From Streptomyces lacrimifluminis (lineage in GTDB: Bacteria; Actinomycetota; Actinomycetes; Streptomycetales; Streptomycetaceae): a stretch of DNA of 64,000 nucleotides. The notes beneath the pieces are model-generated. The model did not search any database and was not told where the DNA came from. It was given only the letters and a program-made list of their open reading frames with translations. Every line of letters begins with the position of its first letter. Within the stretch, counting starts at the first letter, position 1. The position numbers were made by a program, and so were the translations under genes. Location: contig NZ_BMMU01000001.1 of assembly GCF_014646095.1 (NCBI RefSeq), positions 496,001 to 560,000 of the forward strand, read 5' to 3'. Of this stretch, positions 1 to 9,604 are shown one piece after another.

Positions 1-437
1 TACGGGCAGACCATGTGTGCCGCGTCGACGAGCTTGGCCGCGATGTCCTGGTCCAGGATCGGCAGCGAGACGCTCAGGGCGACCGCGAGGCCGTAGCCGC
101 GCTGCTTGTTGGGGCCGATGCCGACCTTCGCGGCGACCGTGGAGCCGGTCAGGTCGTAGCCCTCGCGGCGGCCGACCAGGACCAGCGCGTTGTGGAAGCA
201 GGAGCTGTAACCGGCGGCGAACAGTTGTTCCGGGTTGGTGCCGTTGCCGTCGCCGCCCAGCTGCGGCGGCATCGCCACCTTCAGCGCGAGCTGGCCGTCC
301 TGGCTGGTGACGTCGCCGTCCCGGCCGCCGTGGGCGGTGGCCTCGGCGACGTACATGATCTTCGTCGGACGAGTGTCCGGACGAGTATCGGTAAGGGCCT
401 CGGTACGGGCCTCGACGTCGATACCGGCGTCAGTCAC
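1..437 (-). CDS. ohr: Organic hydroperoxide resistance protein Ohr (3' end cut by window)
   Basis: Thiol peroxidase of the Ohr/OsmC fold that reduces organic hydroperoxides in the cytoplasm. The visible 145 residues include the first catalytic cysteine in the SSCFHNAL motif and the second in AAHMVCP at the window edge. Only about ten C-terminal residues should be missing, given the usual family length of about 140 plus a short N-terminal extension here. The start is GTG (codon at 437-435) behind a GGGGGAGG ribosome site. The MarR-type repressor gene ohrR lies upstream in the same orientation, the usual pairing for peroxide-inducible ohr. Family assignment is firm; regulation is inferred. Confidence 0.93.
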   Translation of the reverse strand, partial: MTDAGIDVEARTEALTDTRPDTRPTKIMYVAEATAHGGRDGDVTSQDGQLALKVAMPPQLGGDGNGTNPEQLFAAGYSSCFHNALVLVGRREGYDLTGSTVAAKVGIGPNKQRGYGLAVALSVSLPILDQDIAAKLVDAAHMVCP

Positions 438-473
438 GGCAGAACCTCCCCCAAAACGGACAACAGGAACATG

Positions 474-501
474 TGTAGATACTGCGAATGCCGCAACTAC
501 A
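474..501. promoter_or_regulatory. Inverted repeat in the ohrR-ohr gap, candidate OhrR operator
   Basis: TGTAG (474-478) is mirrored by CTACA (497-501), with partial symmetry inside (TGCG/CGCA). It lies in the gap between ohrR and ohr, upstream of ohr. OhrR proteins bind imperfect palindromes in such gaps, so this is a candidate operator, but the match to a known OhrR box was not tested. Confidence 0.3.
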
Positions 502-603
502 TCGTGCACAAGGTACCGGCTGGTAGGGATGTATCCATTACCCGGGGGTAGGAACCGCCGGTAACCTCAGGTCAGTGGTCGGCCTCGGCTCCGTGGCGGG
601 ACG

Positions 604-1107
604 TCAGATCGAACGGGTCCGGTCGGCCGCCCCCTGCGCCCGCTCCGCCAGCTCCCACAGCTCGCCCCGCAACCGCGCGACCTCGCCCCCGCTCAGTTCC
701 GTCGCCGCGAGCAGTGCTCCCGGTACGCGCGCCGCGCGCTCCCGGAGTTCCGCCCCCCGCCCGGTGACGCCGACGGACACCGACCGCTCGTCCAGCACCG
801 ACCGCTCCCGGCGGACGAGTCCCGCCGCCTCCAGCCGCTTGAGCAGCGGCGAGACCGTGCCGTAGTCGAGGCACAGGGCGGCCCCCAGCTCCTTCACGGT
901 CACCGTGCCGCGCTCCCACAGGACCAGCAGCACGAGGTACTGCGGGTAGGTGAGGCCCAGCTCGTCCAGGAGCGGGCGGTAGGCGGCGGTCATCGCGCGC
1001 TGGGCCGCGTACAGCGCGAAGCACAACTGGTCGTCGAGGCGCGGCGACCCGGGGCTGTGTGCGTCGTTGTGCTCGTCCTCTTGTTCGATCACGCGCCCAT
1101 TGTCCAC
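604..1107 (-). CDS. ohrR: OhrR-type MarR family organic-peroxide sensing repressor
   Basis: Winged-helix repressor of 167 residues. MarR proteins of the OhrR branch sense organic peroxides through a reactive cysteine near the N-terminus; here a single Cys sits in LCFALYAAQRA (about residue 29), the expected place. The winged-helix DNA-binding core (TVKELGAALCLDYGTVSPLLKRLE, two parts) and the wing (ERSVLDERSVSVGVT) are intact. It lies just upstream of ohr on the same strand and probably represses ohr and itself until oxidised. The N-terminal 20 residues are acidic and variable, and a later start is possible. Confidence 0.88.
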   Translation of the reverse strand: MDNGRVIEQEDEHNDAHSPGSPRLDDQLCFALYAAQRAMTAAYRPLLDELGLTYPQYLVLLVLWERGTVTVKELGAALCLDYGTVSPLLKRLEAAGLVRRERSVLDERSVSVGVTGRGAELRERAARVPGALLAATELSGGEVARLRGELWELAERAQGAADRTRSI

Positions 1108-1117
1108 GCGCCCGGCG

Positions 1118-1905
<788 letters not shown>

Positions 1906-1918
<13 letters not shown>

Positions 1919-2667
1919 CCCAGCAGACAGACGGCGAGCGCGGCGACGGGCAGGGCGAAGGCGTACGACCACTGCGCCCGGGACGCGGTCACCTCGTCGA
2001 TGACGGGCATGGACCCGGTGTATCCCCGGCTCATCATGGCCAGATGTACGCGCTCACCCCGCTCGTACGACCGGATGAACAGTGCTCCGGCGGACTTCGC
2101 CAGCACCCCCCAGTGCCGGACTCCGCTCGCCTCGAACCCCCTGGACTCCCGCGCGATCCGCATCCGCCGCATCTCGTCGGCGATGACATCGCCGTACCGG
2201 ATCATGAAGGAGGCGATCTGCACGAGCAGCGGCGGGAGCTTGAGGCGCTGCAGCCCGAGGAGGAGTTCGCGCAGTTCGGTGGTGGAGGCGAGGAGTACGG
2301 AGGTGGCGACGCCGAGGGTGCCCTTGGCGAGCACGTTCCAGGCGCCCCAGAGGCCGTTCACGCTGAGCGACATGCCCAGCACCTCCACCCGCTCGCCCTG
2401 TGCCACGAACGGCATGAGCACGGCGAAGGCGACGAAGGGGATCTCGATCAGCAGTCGCTTGAGCAGGAAGGCCGCGGGCACCTGGGCGGCGCGGGCCACC
2501 CCCGCCAGCAGTACGGCGTACGCGGCGAAGGCCCACACCGCCTCCCGGGGCGTGGAGACGACCACGATCACGAAGGTGAACGCGGCGGCGAGCTTGGTGT
2601 GCGGCGGCAGTGCGTGCACGGGGGAGTGCGCGTGCCGGTAGAGCCGGTGGGCGTGGCCGGCGCCCAT
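1906..2667 (-). CDS. cbiQ: ECF transporter transmembrane component CbiQ/NikQ
   Basis: Transmembrane coupling subunit of 253 residues with several hydrophobic segments. It carries the family's paired coupling motifs with the Ala-Arg-Gly type signature (RIARESRGFEAS and HLAMMSRGYTGS) that contact the ATPase. It lies between cbiM and cbiO; its start is 1 base from the end of cbiM, and its end overlaps cbiO. It works in the cytoplasmic membrane as the bridge between the metal-binding subunit and the ATPase. Substrate (nickel or cobalt) cannot be told from this subunit alone. Confidence 0.9.
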
Positions 2668-2668
2668 G

Positions 2669-3733
2669 TCAGACGCTCGCGCGTGGAGTGACGGCCGGGG
2701 TGTCCTCGTCGGTACGACGCCTGCGCACCGTCCAGAAGACGCCGGTCCCGGCGACGATCGTGGCGCCGACCCCGATCACACCGGCGAGGCCGCCGGAGAG
2801 CCGGCCGTCGGTGATGCCCTCGACGGAGTAGTCGGCGAGCGGGGAGCCGGCGGCGGCGTGCTCCTCGACCTTGGCGTCGATGCCCTTGTCGGCGGCGACC
2901 TTCTCCAGGCCGTCGGGGCTGGCGGAGGCGTAGAAGCTGACGACTCCGGCGAGGACGAGGGAGGCGGCGAGGCCGGTGAGCCAGACGTTGCGGGTGCGGT
3001 GAGAGGGCGTGAGGGCGGGGGGCACGGGCTGTGGCTCGGGCGTCGCGTCGACCAGTTCGCCGTTCACGCGCAGCTGGAGCTTCTGGGTCAGGCCCCGGGC
3101 GCCGTACACGAGGTCCGGGCGTACGGCGATGACGGCGCCGACGGTGAACGCGGTGATCGCGGCCTCGCCGAGCCCGATCAGGACGTGTACGCCCACCATC
3201 GCGGTGAGGACCCGGCCGATCGGTACGTCCGTCGTGCCGCCGACGGAGTAGACGAGGGTGAAGGCGAGGGCGGCGGCCGGTACGGAGAGCGCGGCGGCGA
3301 CGAAGGCGGAGACGGTGACGGAACGGCGCTTCTTGGGGAGCACCTTCACCAGTCCGCGGAAGGTGGCGTAGGCGACGACGGTCGTCACGACGGCCATGAC
3401 CGTGATGTTCACGCCGAGCGCGGTGAGGCCGCCGTCCGCGAAGAGGATGCCCTGCATGAGCAGCACGACGGACACGCACAGGACCCCTGTGTAGGGGCCC
3501 ACGAGTATCGCGGCCAGAGCACCGCCGAGCAGATGTCCGCTGGTCCCGGCGGCGACCGGGAAGTTCAGCATCTGCACGGCGAAGATGAACGCGGCGACGA
3601 GACCGGCGAGCGGCGCGATCCGTTCGTCCAGCTCGCGCCGGGCGCCGCGCAGGCTCACGGCGACGGCACCGGCGGCGACGACTCCGGCCGCTACGGAGAC
3701 GGGGGCGTTGATGAATCCATCGGGCACATGCAC
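2669..3733 (-). CDS. cbiM: Fused CbiM-CbiN (NikM-NikN) Ni/Co uptake component
   Basis: Metal-binding membrane protein of 354 residues. The GTG start at 3733 was chosen because it gives M-H-V-P-D-G-F at the very N-terminus; in CbiM/NikM the free amino group and His2 bind the metal, so this position is decisive. Later hallmarks include a His in TSGHLLGGAL. The C-terminal third has two more hydrophobic segments around a PDGLE motif, the mark of the NikN/CbiN-like partner, so M and N are fused. Downstream are cbiQ and cbiO. A Nur-box-like palindrome lies 21 bases upstream, which favours nickel as substrate. Confidence 0.9.
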   Translation of the reverse strand: MHVPDGFINAPVSVAAGVVAAGAVAVSLRGARRELDERIAPLAGLVAAFIFAVQMLNFPVAAGTSGHLLGGALAAILVGPYTGVLCVSVVLLMQGILFADGGLTALGVNITVMAVVTTVVAYATFRGLVKVLPKKRRSVTVSAFVAAALSVPAAALAFTLVYSVGGTTDVPIGRVLTAMVGVHVLIGLGEAAITAFTVGAVIAVRPDLVYGARGLTQKLQLRVNGELVDATPEPQPVPPALTPSHRTRNVWLTGLAASLVLAGVVSFYASASPDGLEKVAADKGIDAKVEEHAAAGSPLADYSVEGITDGRLSGGLAGVIGVGATIVAGTGVFWTVRRRRTDEDTPAVTPRASV

Positions 3734-3753
3734 CGTTCGATGATAGTGGCTTG

Positions 3754-3770
3754 TTGCGAACGTCTTGCAA
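3754..3770. promoter_or_regulatory. Nur-box-like operator (TTGCGA-N5-TTGCAA)
   Basis: TTGCGA (3754-3759), five bases, then TTGCAA (3765-3770). The published Streptomyces Nur (nickel-responsive Fur family) box is TTGCAA-N5-TTGCAA, so this copy differs at one base. It is placed just upstream of the cbiM start, where a repressor would block transcription of the uptake operon when nickel is plentiful. It also lies upstream of the divergent ssgE gene. Confidence 0.6.
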
Positions 3771-3882
3771 GAGCGATGGGAAAGCAATTTGCTGCGTATT
3801 TGGGAAAATATGCGACATTGGAGAGGAAGCGGAAACGGATACACAGCTTCTGCACAGGTCACGCAGCGTAAGGGGCCGTCTG

Positions 3883-4233
3883 ATGTCCGTAGTCGAGCAG
3901 TACGCGCGAGCCCATATCGTCACGGACACACAGGACGACGATCGCGACGCGGTCCCCGTGGTCCTGCGCTACGACCCGGACGCGGATCCGCGCGCGGTCC
4001 GCATCGGGCTGCCCGGCCCGCACGAGTGGACGTTCTCGCGGTCCCTCCTGGAGGAGGGGCTGCGGGCGCCGGTGGGGTCGGGGGAGGTACGGGTGTGGCC
4101 GTGCGGGCGGGTGCAGGCGGTGGTCGAGTTCCACTCGGCGGCGGGGGGTGTGTCGGTGGTGCAGTTCGAGTCGAAGACGCTGATGAGGTTTCTGCGGCGT
4201 ACGTATATGGCGGGAGCGCGGGTCACCAGCTGA
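3883..4233 (+). CDS. ssgE: SsgA-like sporulation/cell-division protein, SsgE-like
   Basis: Small protein (116 residues from ATG 3883) of the SsgA-like family, found only in morphologically complex actinomycetes, where members steer septum placement, peptidoglycan maintenance and spore separation. Typical features are VPVVLRYDPDADPRAVRIGL at the N-terminus, WTFSRSLLEEGL in the middle and VVQFESKTLMRFL near the C-terminus. The neighbourhood (two penicillin-binding protein genes directly downstream) matches what I recall for S. coelicolor ssgE (SCO3158). The frame is open further upstream to 3751, but MSVVEQ is the usual family start. Confidence 0.82.
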   Translation: MSVVEQYARAHIVTDTQDDDRDAVPVVLRYDPDADPRAVRIGLPGPHEWTFSRSLLEEGLRAPVGSGEVRVWPCGRVQAVVEFHSAAGGVSVVQFESKTLMRFLRRTYMAGARVTS

Positions 4234-4283
4234 CTCCGGGCCCTGATGGACATGCCGAGTCGGGTGGGTGGGTGGGAAACCGA

Positions 4284-5972
4284 CTACTCCCCAGACTTCA
4301 GCAGCGCCGCCACGATCGGCCCCGCCGTACTCCCCCCGTGTCCACCCTGGACCACCACACCCGCGCCCGCCAGATCTCCCCGGTACGCCGTGAACCACCC
4401 GTTCGGCTTCTCCTGGCCGTCCACTTCCGCCGACCCCGTCTTCGCCCCGTAGTCCGGGCCGAGCCCGGCCATCGCCTCGGCCGCCGTCCCGTACCCCGCC
4501 GTGTACTGCATCAGCTCCCGCAACTGCGACAGCGTCGACGACGACATCGTCCGGGACGCCTTCGCCAGGGTGCGTCCGTCCACCTCCGCCGAGACCAGGT
4601 ACGGCTGCCGGAACACCCCGGACTTCACGGTCGCCGCCACCGACGCCATGTTCAGCGGATTCATCCGCACCCCGCCCTGCCCGATCAGCGACGCCGCCAT
4701 CTGCGCCTGCGACTGCACCGGCACCGACCCGTCGAAGGTCGAGACGCCGATCGCCCAGTCGTTCATACCGAGGCCGAACACCTGCTGCGCCTGCTTGGTC
4801 AGGCTGTCGTTGTCGAGTTTCTTCGCCTGGCTGATGAAGGCGGTGTTGCAGGAGCGCGCGAAGCTCGCCTTGAACGTGCCGCCCTTGATCTCGAACTTGT
4901 CGTCGTTCTGGAACTTCCAGCCGCCGTAGGTGAAGAACTTCGGGCAGGGATGTGCCTTGTTCACCGACGCCAGCCCCTTCTCGATGAGCAGTGACGACGT
5001 GATCACCTTCATCGTCGAACCCGGCGCCAACGAGCCCTGGAACGCGGTGTTGAAGCCGTGCGACTGGTTCGCCACCGCCAGGATCTCGCCCGTCGAGGGG
5101 CGGATCAGCACCACCGACGACCTCGGCTTCTTCGCGACCTGTGCCTCCGCCGCCGTCTGCAGGGCCGGGCTCAGCGTCGTCTTCACGGTGCCCGGTGTGC
5201 CCTTGCTCAGTTCCAGCAGCGTCTTGTCGGCGGACTTCGCCGCCTTGGACGCCGTACCGCGCGCGACGCGCAGTTCGATGCCCGCCCTGCCGCCGGCCTT
5301 CTTGCCGTACTTCTCCCTGAGGCTGTCCAGAACCGTGCCCAGTGACGGGTACTTGGCGAGCGTCAGCTCACCGCCGTCCCGGTCGACGGCCTTGATCGGC
5401 GGGGTGCCGGACGCCCCGGTGAGGAGTCTGTCGCCGTCGGCCAGGTCGGGGTGGACGACCGAGGCGTGCCAGTCGACCAGCGGCTTCCCGTCGGACGTAC
5501 GCCGGACCACGGTCAGGGCGCTCTCGTACGCCAGCGGCTTGCTCGTGCCGCCGTAGGTCACCGTGCCCTTGACGGTGAAGGGGACCTTGGCGCCCGTGGC
5601 CGTGCCCGGTGTGATCGTGACGCCGGTGATGCGGGCGTCCTTGGTGTAGCCGGTGAGGAGGGTCGTAGCCGATGACGTGGTGTCGTTCGTCGACGCCGCC
5701 GCGGCAGCGACCTTGCCCGTCTGCCAGGCCGTCAGGAACTGCGTGGCGACCGTCTTGACCTGGGTCGCGGACACCGGGCCGGTCGGCACCGACGGCTTCC
5801 CGTCGGCCGTCGTCGCCGTCGAGGAGCCGTCCTCGGCCGCCGCTCCGCCGCCGTACAGCGCGTAGCCGCCGAAGCCGGCGCCGCCGACGACCACGGCGAT
5901 CATCCCGCCGATCACCGCGGGCCTGGTCTTGCGTGCACTCCGTCGCTCGGCGACGCGCCTTCTCTTGCCCAC
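4284..5972 (-). CDS. Penicillin-binding protein (MecA_N-type transpeptidase)
   Basis: Membrane-anchored D,D-transpeptidase of 562 residues. One N-terminal transmembrane helix follows a basic start (RRRVAERRSARK). A MecA_N/NTF2-like domain comes next (roughly residues 65-170), then a dimerisation region, then the penicillin-binding domain with STMK (active-site Ser), SCN and KTGSAE motifs in order. It acts outside the membrane on peptidoglycan stem peptides. A second, clearly related gene follows at 6069-7700, so the pair is a tandem duplication. SsgE faces it convergently and Pmt lies upstream on the same strand. The AT-poor gap 5973-6068 has no obvious terminator. Confidence 0.9.
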   Translation of the reverse strand: MGKRRRVAERRSARKTRPAVIGGMIAVVVGGAGFGGYALYGGGAAAEDGSSTATTADGKPSVPTGPVSATQVKTVATQFLTAWQTGKVAAAAASTNDTTSSATTLLTGYTKDARITGVTITPGTATGAKVPFTVKGTVTYGGTSKPLAYESALTVVRRTSDGKPLVDWHASVVHPDLADGDRLLTGASGTPPIKAVDRDGGELTLAKYPSLGTVLDSLREKYGKKAGGRAGIELRVARGTASKAAKSADKTLLELSKGTPGTVKTTLSPALQTAAEAQVAKKPRSSVVLIRPSTGEILAVANQSHGFNTAFQGSLAPGSTMKVITSSLLIEKGLASVNKAHPCPKFFTYGGWKFQNDDKFEIKGGTFKASFARSCNTAFISQAKKLDNDSLTKQAQQVFGLGMNDWAIGVSTFDGSVPVQSQAQMAASLIGQGGVRMNPLNMASVAATVKSGVFRQPYLVSAEVDGRTLAKASRTMSSSTLSQLRELMQYTAGYGTAAEAMAGLGPDYGAKTGSAEVDGQEKPNGWFTAYRGDLAGAGVVVQGGHGGSTAGPIVAALLKSGE

Positions 5973-6068
5973 AGCTCCCGATCCTCCGCGAAATCCCCAG
6001 GGTCCCCGTTGCCCTCATCCATCCCAACGACAACGACCAGCCTAGAGTCCCGTCCTGTGCGGGTGAGT

Positions 6069-7700
6069 TCAGCCGCCGGTCCGTAGCACGGCTGCGACAA
6101 TCGGCCCGGCCGCGTCGCCGCCGTGGCCGCCCTCCTGGGTCATGGCCGCCGCCGCGATGTCACCCCGGAACCCGGTGAACCAGCTGTTGGACCTGGTCTG
6201 TCCGTCCACCTCGGCGGACCCCGTCTTCGCCCCGATGTCCCCGCTCAGCCCGGCCATGGCCGCCGCCGCGGTGCCCTGCGCGGCCGTCATCCGCATCATC
6301 TCCTTGAGCTGCGCGGACGTGCTCGACGGGAGGCCCTTCGCCGTCGCCAGCCGGCGGTTGTCCAGGTCCGGCGAGACGAGGTACGGCTGCCGGAACTCGC
6401 CGGTGATCGCCGTCGCCGTGACCGACGCCATGTTCAGCGGGCTCATCTGGACCTGGCCCTGGCCGATCGCGTTGGCCGCGCGGTCCGGGCCGCCGGAGGC
6501 GGGGACGCTGCCGTCGAAGGAGGTGATCCCGGTCTTCCAGTTGTCCTGCCCGAGCCCGAACCGCTCCTGGGCCTCGGTCGTCAGCGACTCGTCCGTGAGC
6601 GGGTTCGCCTCGGTGCCGTCGATCAGCTTGATGAAACCGGTGTTGCAGGAGCGCAGGAAGTCGTTGGCGAGGGTGGCGTTCTCGTTCGGTGCCATGCCCT
6701 TGAGGTTGTTGAAGGTCTGGCTCTTCCAGACCGCGGTCGGCGGGCAGGGCGCCGGGCCGTTCATCGACGTCACGCCGTTGTCGATCAGCATCGCCGCCGT
6801 CACGATCTTCATCGTGGAACCCGGCGCCAGTGTGCCCTCGAAGGCCGCGTTGAACTGGTCCCCGCGGTGGTTGGCGACCGCCAGCACCTCACCGGTGCTC
6901 GGCTGTACGGCGACCACGGACGACTCGGAGAACTTCCGCACCGCCTGCTCGGCGGCGGCCTGCGCGCTCGCGCTCAGCGTCGTCTCCAGCTTGCCCGGGG
7001 TGCCCTCGGCGAGGGTCACCAGCGAGGTGTCGGCGATGTCGGTGTTGGCGTGCCGCACCATCAGCTCGATGCCCGGAGTACCGCCCGCCTTGTCGCCGTA
7101 GCGCGCCCGCAGGGTGTCCAGGATCGGCCCGAGGGACGGGTACTTCTCCTTCGTCAGGACCTTGCCGTCCCGGTCCACGGCCTCGATCGGCGGGCTCGCG
7201 GCCTCCCCGGTGACCAGCGCGTCCCCGACGGCCTCGAGGCCGGGATGGAGGACCGACGGCTTCCAGTCGACCAGCGCCCGCCCGGTCGTCGTACCCCGGA
7301 CGATCGTCAGGCTGCTGGTGTAGGCGAGCGGCTTGCTCTTGCCCTGGAAGGACACCGTGGCCTTCACCGAGAAGGGCACGGTGGCTCCGGTGGCCGTTCC
7401 GGGGGTGATCTTCACGCCGGTGATGTGCGCGGTCGCCCTGTAGTCGCCGATCAGTGTGGCCGCCGGGGCGGCGTTGTCGGTGAGGTCGGCGGCGGCCCGC
7501 GCCTGCCCCTTCTCCCAGGCCGTGAAGAACTTGTCGCTGGTCTCCGCGATCTCGTCCTTCGACGGCGGCCCCGTCTTCACGCTCTCCGCACCGCTGTCCT
7601 CGCTCAGCGCGGACACGATGTTGAACGCGCCGTACCCGGCCCCCACGACCATCACCGTGAACACGGTCCCGACGACGGCGGCCTTGGCTCCCTTACGCAT
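6069..7700 (-). CDS. Penicillin-binding protein (MecA_N-type), paralogue of the preceding gene
   Basis: D,D-transpeptidase of 543 residues from ATG 7700, which is followed at once by a basic stretch and one membrane helix (MRKGAKAAVVGTVFTVMVVG). The MecA_N-like domain precedes the catalytic domain, which has STMK, SCN and KTGSAE motifs. The sequence parallels the 4284-5972 gene throughout, for instance in LAPGSTMK and the spacing of motifs. An in-frame upstream extension to 7781 is Pro/His-rich and not used. Pmt lies 99 bases upstream on the same strand, which suggests a Pmt-PBP-PBP transcription unit. Confidence 0.9.
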   Translation of the reverse strand: MRKGAKAAVVGTVFTVMVVGAGYGAFNIVSALSEDSGAESVKTGPPSKDEIAETSDKFFTAWEKGQARAAADLTDNAAPAATLIGDYRATAHITGVKITPGTATGATVPFSVKATVSFQGKSKPLAYTSSLTIVRGTTTGRALVDWKPSVLHPGLEAVGDALVTGEAASPPIEAVDRDGKVLTKEKYPSLGPILDTLRARYGDKAGGTPGIELMVRHANTDIADTSLVTLAEGTPGKLETTLSASAQAAAEQAVRKFSESSVVAVQPSTGEVLAVANHRGDQFNAAFEGTLAPGSTMKIVTAAMLIDNGVTSMNGPAPCPPTAVWKSQTFNNLKGMAPNENATLANDFLRSCNTGFIKLIDGTEANPLTDESLTTEAQERFGLGQDNWKTGITSFDGSVPASGGPDRAANAIGQGQVQMSPLNMASVTATAITGEFRQPYLVSPDLDNRRLATAKGLPSSTSAQLKEMMRMTAAQGTAAAAMAGLSGDIGAKTGSAEVDGQTRSNSWFTGFRGDIAAAAMTQEGGHGGDAAGPIVAAVLRTGG

Positions 7701-7799
7701 GGGTGTTCCCCTCCCCGTTGGCCACTGCACCTTAAGTGGCCCGAGGGGCCGATGCGGGGGGTGTTTCTTCTCTTGTCCCAACTCTTGTCCGAAGAGTGA

Positions 7800-9542
7800 C
7801 TAGACCCAGGTATCCAGCCACATACGTGAACGCCAGGAATCGATGGGAATCGCCGTCCCGGTGTACAGCGGCCAGAAATAGATGAAGTTCCACGCGATCA
7901 GCAGCACCAGCACGCCCGCGCCCGCCGCTCCCGCGACCCGGCGGCGTTCGTTCGACCCCGGTGGGCCGACGATCGCGCCGATCATCATCGCCACGGCCAG
8001 GCAGAGGAAGGGCAGGAAGACGATCGCGTAGAAGAAGAAGATCGTGCGCTCCTGGTACATGAACCAGGGGGCGTAGCCCGCCGCGATACCGCAGGCGATG
8101 GCGCCCGCCCGCCAGTCGCGCCGCAGCAGCCAGCGGTAGAGGACGTACAGGACCGCGAAGCAGGCCGCCCACCACAGGAGGGGCGTGCCCAGGGCCAGGA
8201 CCTCGCGGGCGCACTGCTCTCCGGCGTTGGCGGGGCAGCCGCCCTCGCCGGGTTGGGGGGACTCGTAGAAGAACGAGACCGGGCGGCCCAGGACCAGCCA
8301 GCTCCACGGGTTCGACTGGTAGTTGTGCGGGGTGTGCAGGCCCACATGGAACTCGTAGACCGCGTGCTCGTAGTGCCAGAGGCTGCGCCACCAGTCCGGG
8401 AACAGCCACGACCAGCTGCTGCCCTTGCCCTCGGTGGCCGCCCAGTTGCGGTAGTAGCCGCCGGTGCCGTCCGAGGGGGAGAGGATCCAGGCCGTCCAGG
8501 AGAGCACGTACGTGACGACGGCGACCGGGACCGTGGCCAGGAACGCCCAGCCCAGGTCGCGCTTGAGGACCGCCTCGTACGGGTGACGGGCGCCGGCGAC
8601 CTTGCGGGAGCCGACGTCCCACAGCACCGCCAGCACACAGAACGCGGCCAGGATGTACAGGCCGTTCCACTTCGTGCCGATGGCCAGGCCCAGCATCAGA
8701 CCCGCGAGCCAGCGCCAGGGGCGCACGCCGAAGCGGGTCGTCTCGGCGATGTGCGCGTCCGGTCGTACGAACCCGTCCGCGTCCGGTGGGAGCGCCGCCG
8801 CCAGTCGTTCGCGGGCCTTGTCGCGGTCGACGACCAGGCAGCCGAAGGCGGCGAGGACGAAGAACTGCAGGACGCCGTCGAGCAGCGAGGTGCGGCTCAT
8901 CACGAAGGCCAGGCCGTCCACCGCCATCAGCGCGCCCGCCAGGCAGCCCAGGAAGGTGGAGCGGAAGATGCGGCGGCCGACCCGGCACAGGATCAGGATC
9001 GACAGCGTGCCCAGCAGCGCCGTCATGAAGCGCCAGCCGAACGGGTTGAACCCGAACATCCATTCGCCGAGCCCGATGACGTACTTGCCGACGGGCGGAT
9101 GCACGACATAGGCCGGATCCGTCGGGATCGCCACATGCCCGTCGGTCCTCAGGATCAGGTTGTTGACGTCCTTGTCCCAGTTGACCTCGAAGCCGCGGTG
9201 GATGATGCCCCACGCGTCCTTCGCGTAGTACGTCTCGTCGAACATCACCCGCTTCGGATTGCCCAGGTCCCAGAAGCGCAGCACGCCCGCCAGCAGCGTC
9301 ACCAGCAGCGGGCCGCCCCAGCCGGACCAGCGCGCGATCCGGTCGGTGAGGGTCGGCGGCAGCCCGAGGGTCGCCCACAGGCGGGGGTTCGGCTCGGTGT
9401 ACGGCGGCACCAGCCGGTCCCGGACATCGCTTCTCGGCTTCGCCGTGTATCCGTATCGGCGCAGCCGCTGCTGCCACGACGGGCGCTGCTCTGGCGAGGG
9501 GGCGCTTTGCCGGGTGTCCGTTGAGGGCGCGGTACTGGTCAC
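7800..9542 (-). CDS. pmt: Polyprenyl phosphomannose-dependent protein O-mannosyltransferase Pmt
   Basis: GT39-family membrane enzyme of 580 residues that transfers mannose from polyprenyl phosphomannose to Ser/Thr of exported proteins. The family Asp-Glu pair is present in MFDETYYAKDAW near the first membrane helix, followed by many hydrophobic segments and the conserved HPPVGKY motif. The C-terminus has the typical TGTAIPIDSW. The GTG start at 9542 faces rsmI, with 62 bases between the two starts. Two penicillin-binding protein genes lie downstream. In S. coelicolor the homologue is known for phage phiC31 infection and for antibiotic sensitivity when mutated. Confidence 0.92.
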   Translation of the reverse strand: MTSTAPSTDTRQSAPSPEQRPSWQQRLRRYGYTAKPRSDVRDRLVPPYTEPNPRLWATLGLPPTLTDRIARWSGWGGPLLVTLLAGVLRFWDLGNPKRVMFDETYYAKDAWGIIHRGFEVNWDKDVNNLILRTDGHVAIPTDPAYVVHPPVGKYVIGLGEWMFGFNPFGWRFMTALLGTLSILILCRVGRRIFRSTFLGCLAGALMAVDGLAFVMSRTSLLDGVLQFFVLAAFGCLVVDRDKARERLAAALPPDADGFVRPDAHIAETTRFGVRPWRWLAGLMLGLAIGTKWNGLYILAAFCVLAVLWDVGSRKVAGARHPYEAVLKRDLGWAFLATVPVAVVTYVLSWTAWILSPSDGTGGYYRNWAATEGKGSSWSWLFPDWWRSLWHYEHAVYEFHVGLHTPHNYQSNPWSWLVLGRPVSFFYESPQPGEGGCPANAGEQCAREVLALGTPLLWWAACFAVLYVLYRWLLRRDWRAGAIACGIAAGYAPWFMYQERTIFFFYAIVFLPFLCLAVAMMIGAIVGPPGSNERRRVAGAAGAGVLVLLIAWNFIYFWPLYTGTAIPIDSWRSRMWLDTWV

Positions 9543-9604
9543 CGCGCCATCGTAGGGAACAGCGCTGTGTGCGTCCCGCGGAAGGGCCCTGCGAGGATGG
9601 AAAC

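Noticed and set aside
3734..3882. Cobalamin riboswitch upstream of cbiM
   Set aside because: The leader is too short (about 150 bases shared with a divergent gene) and no B12-box pattern was seen; a Nur-type site fits better.
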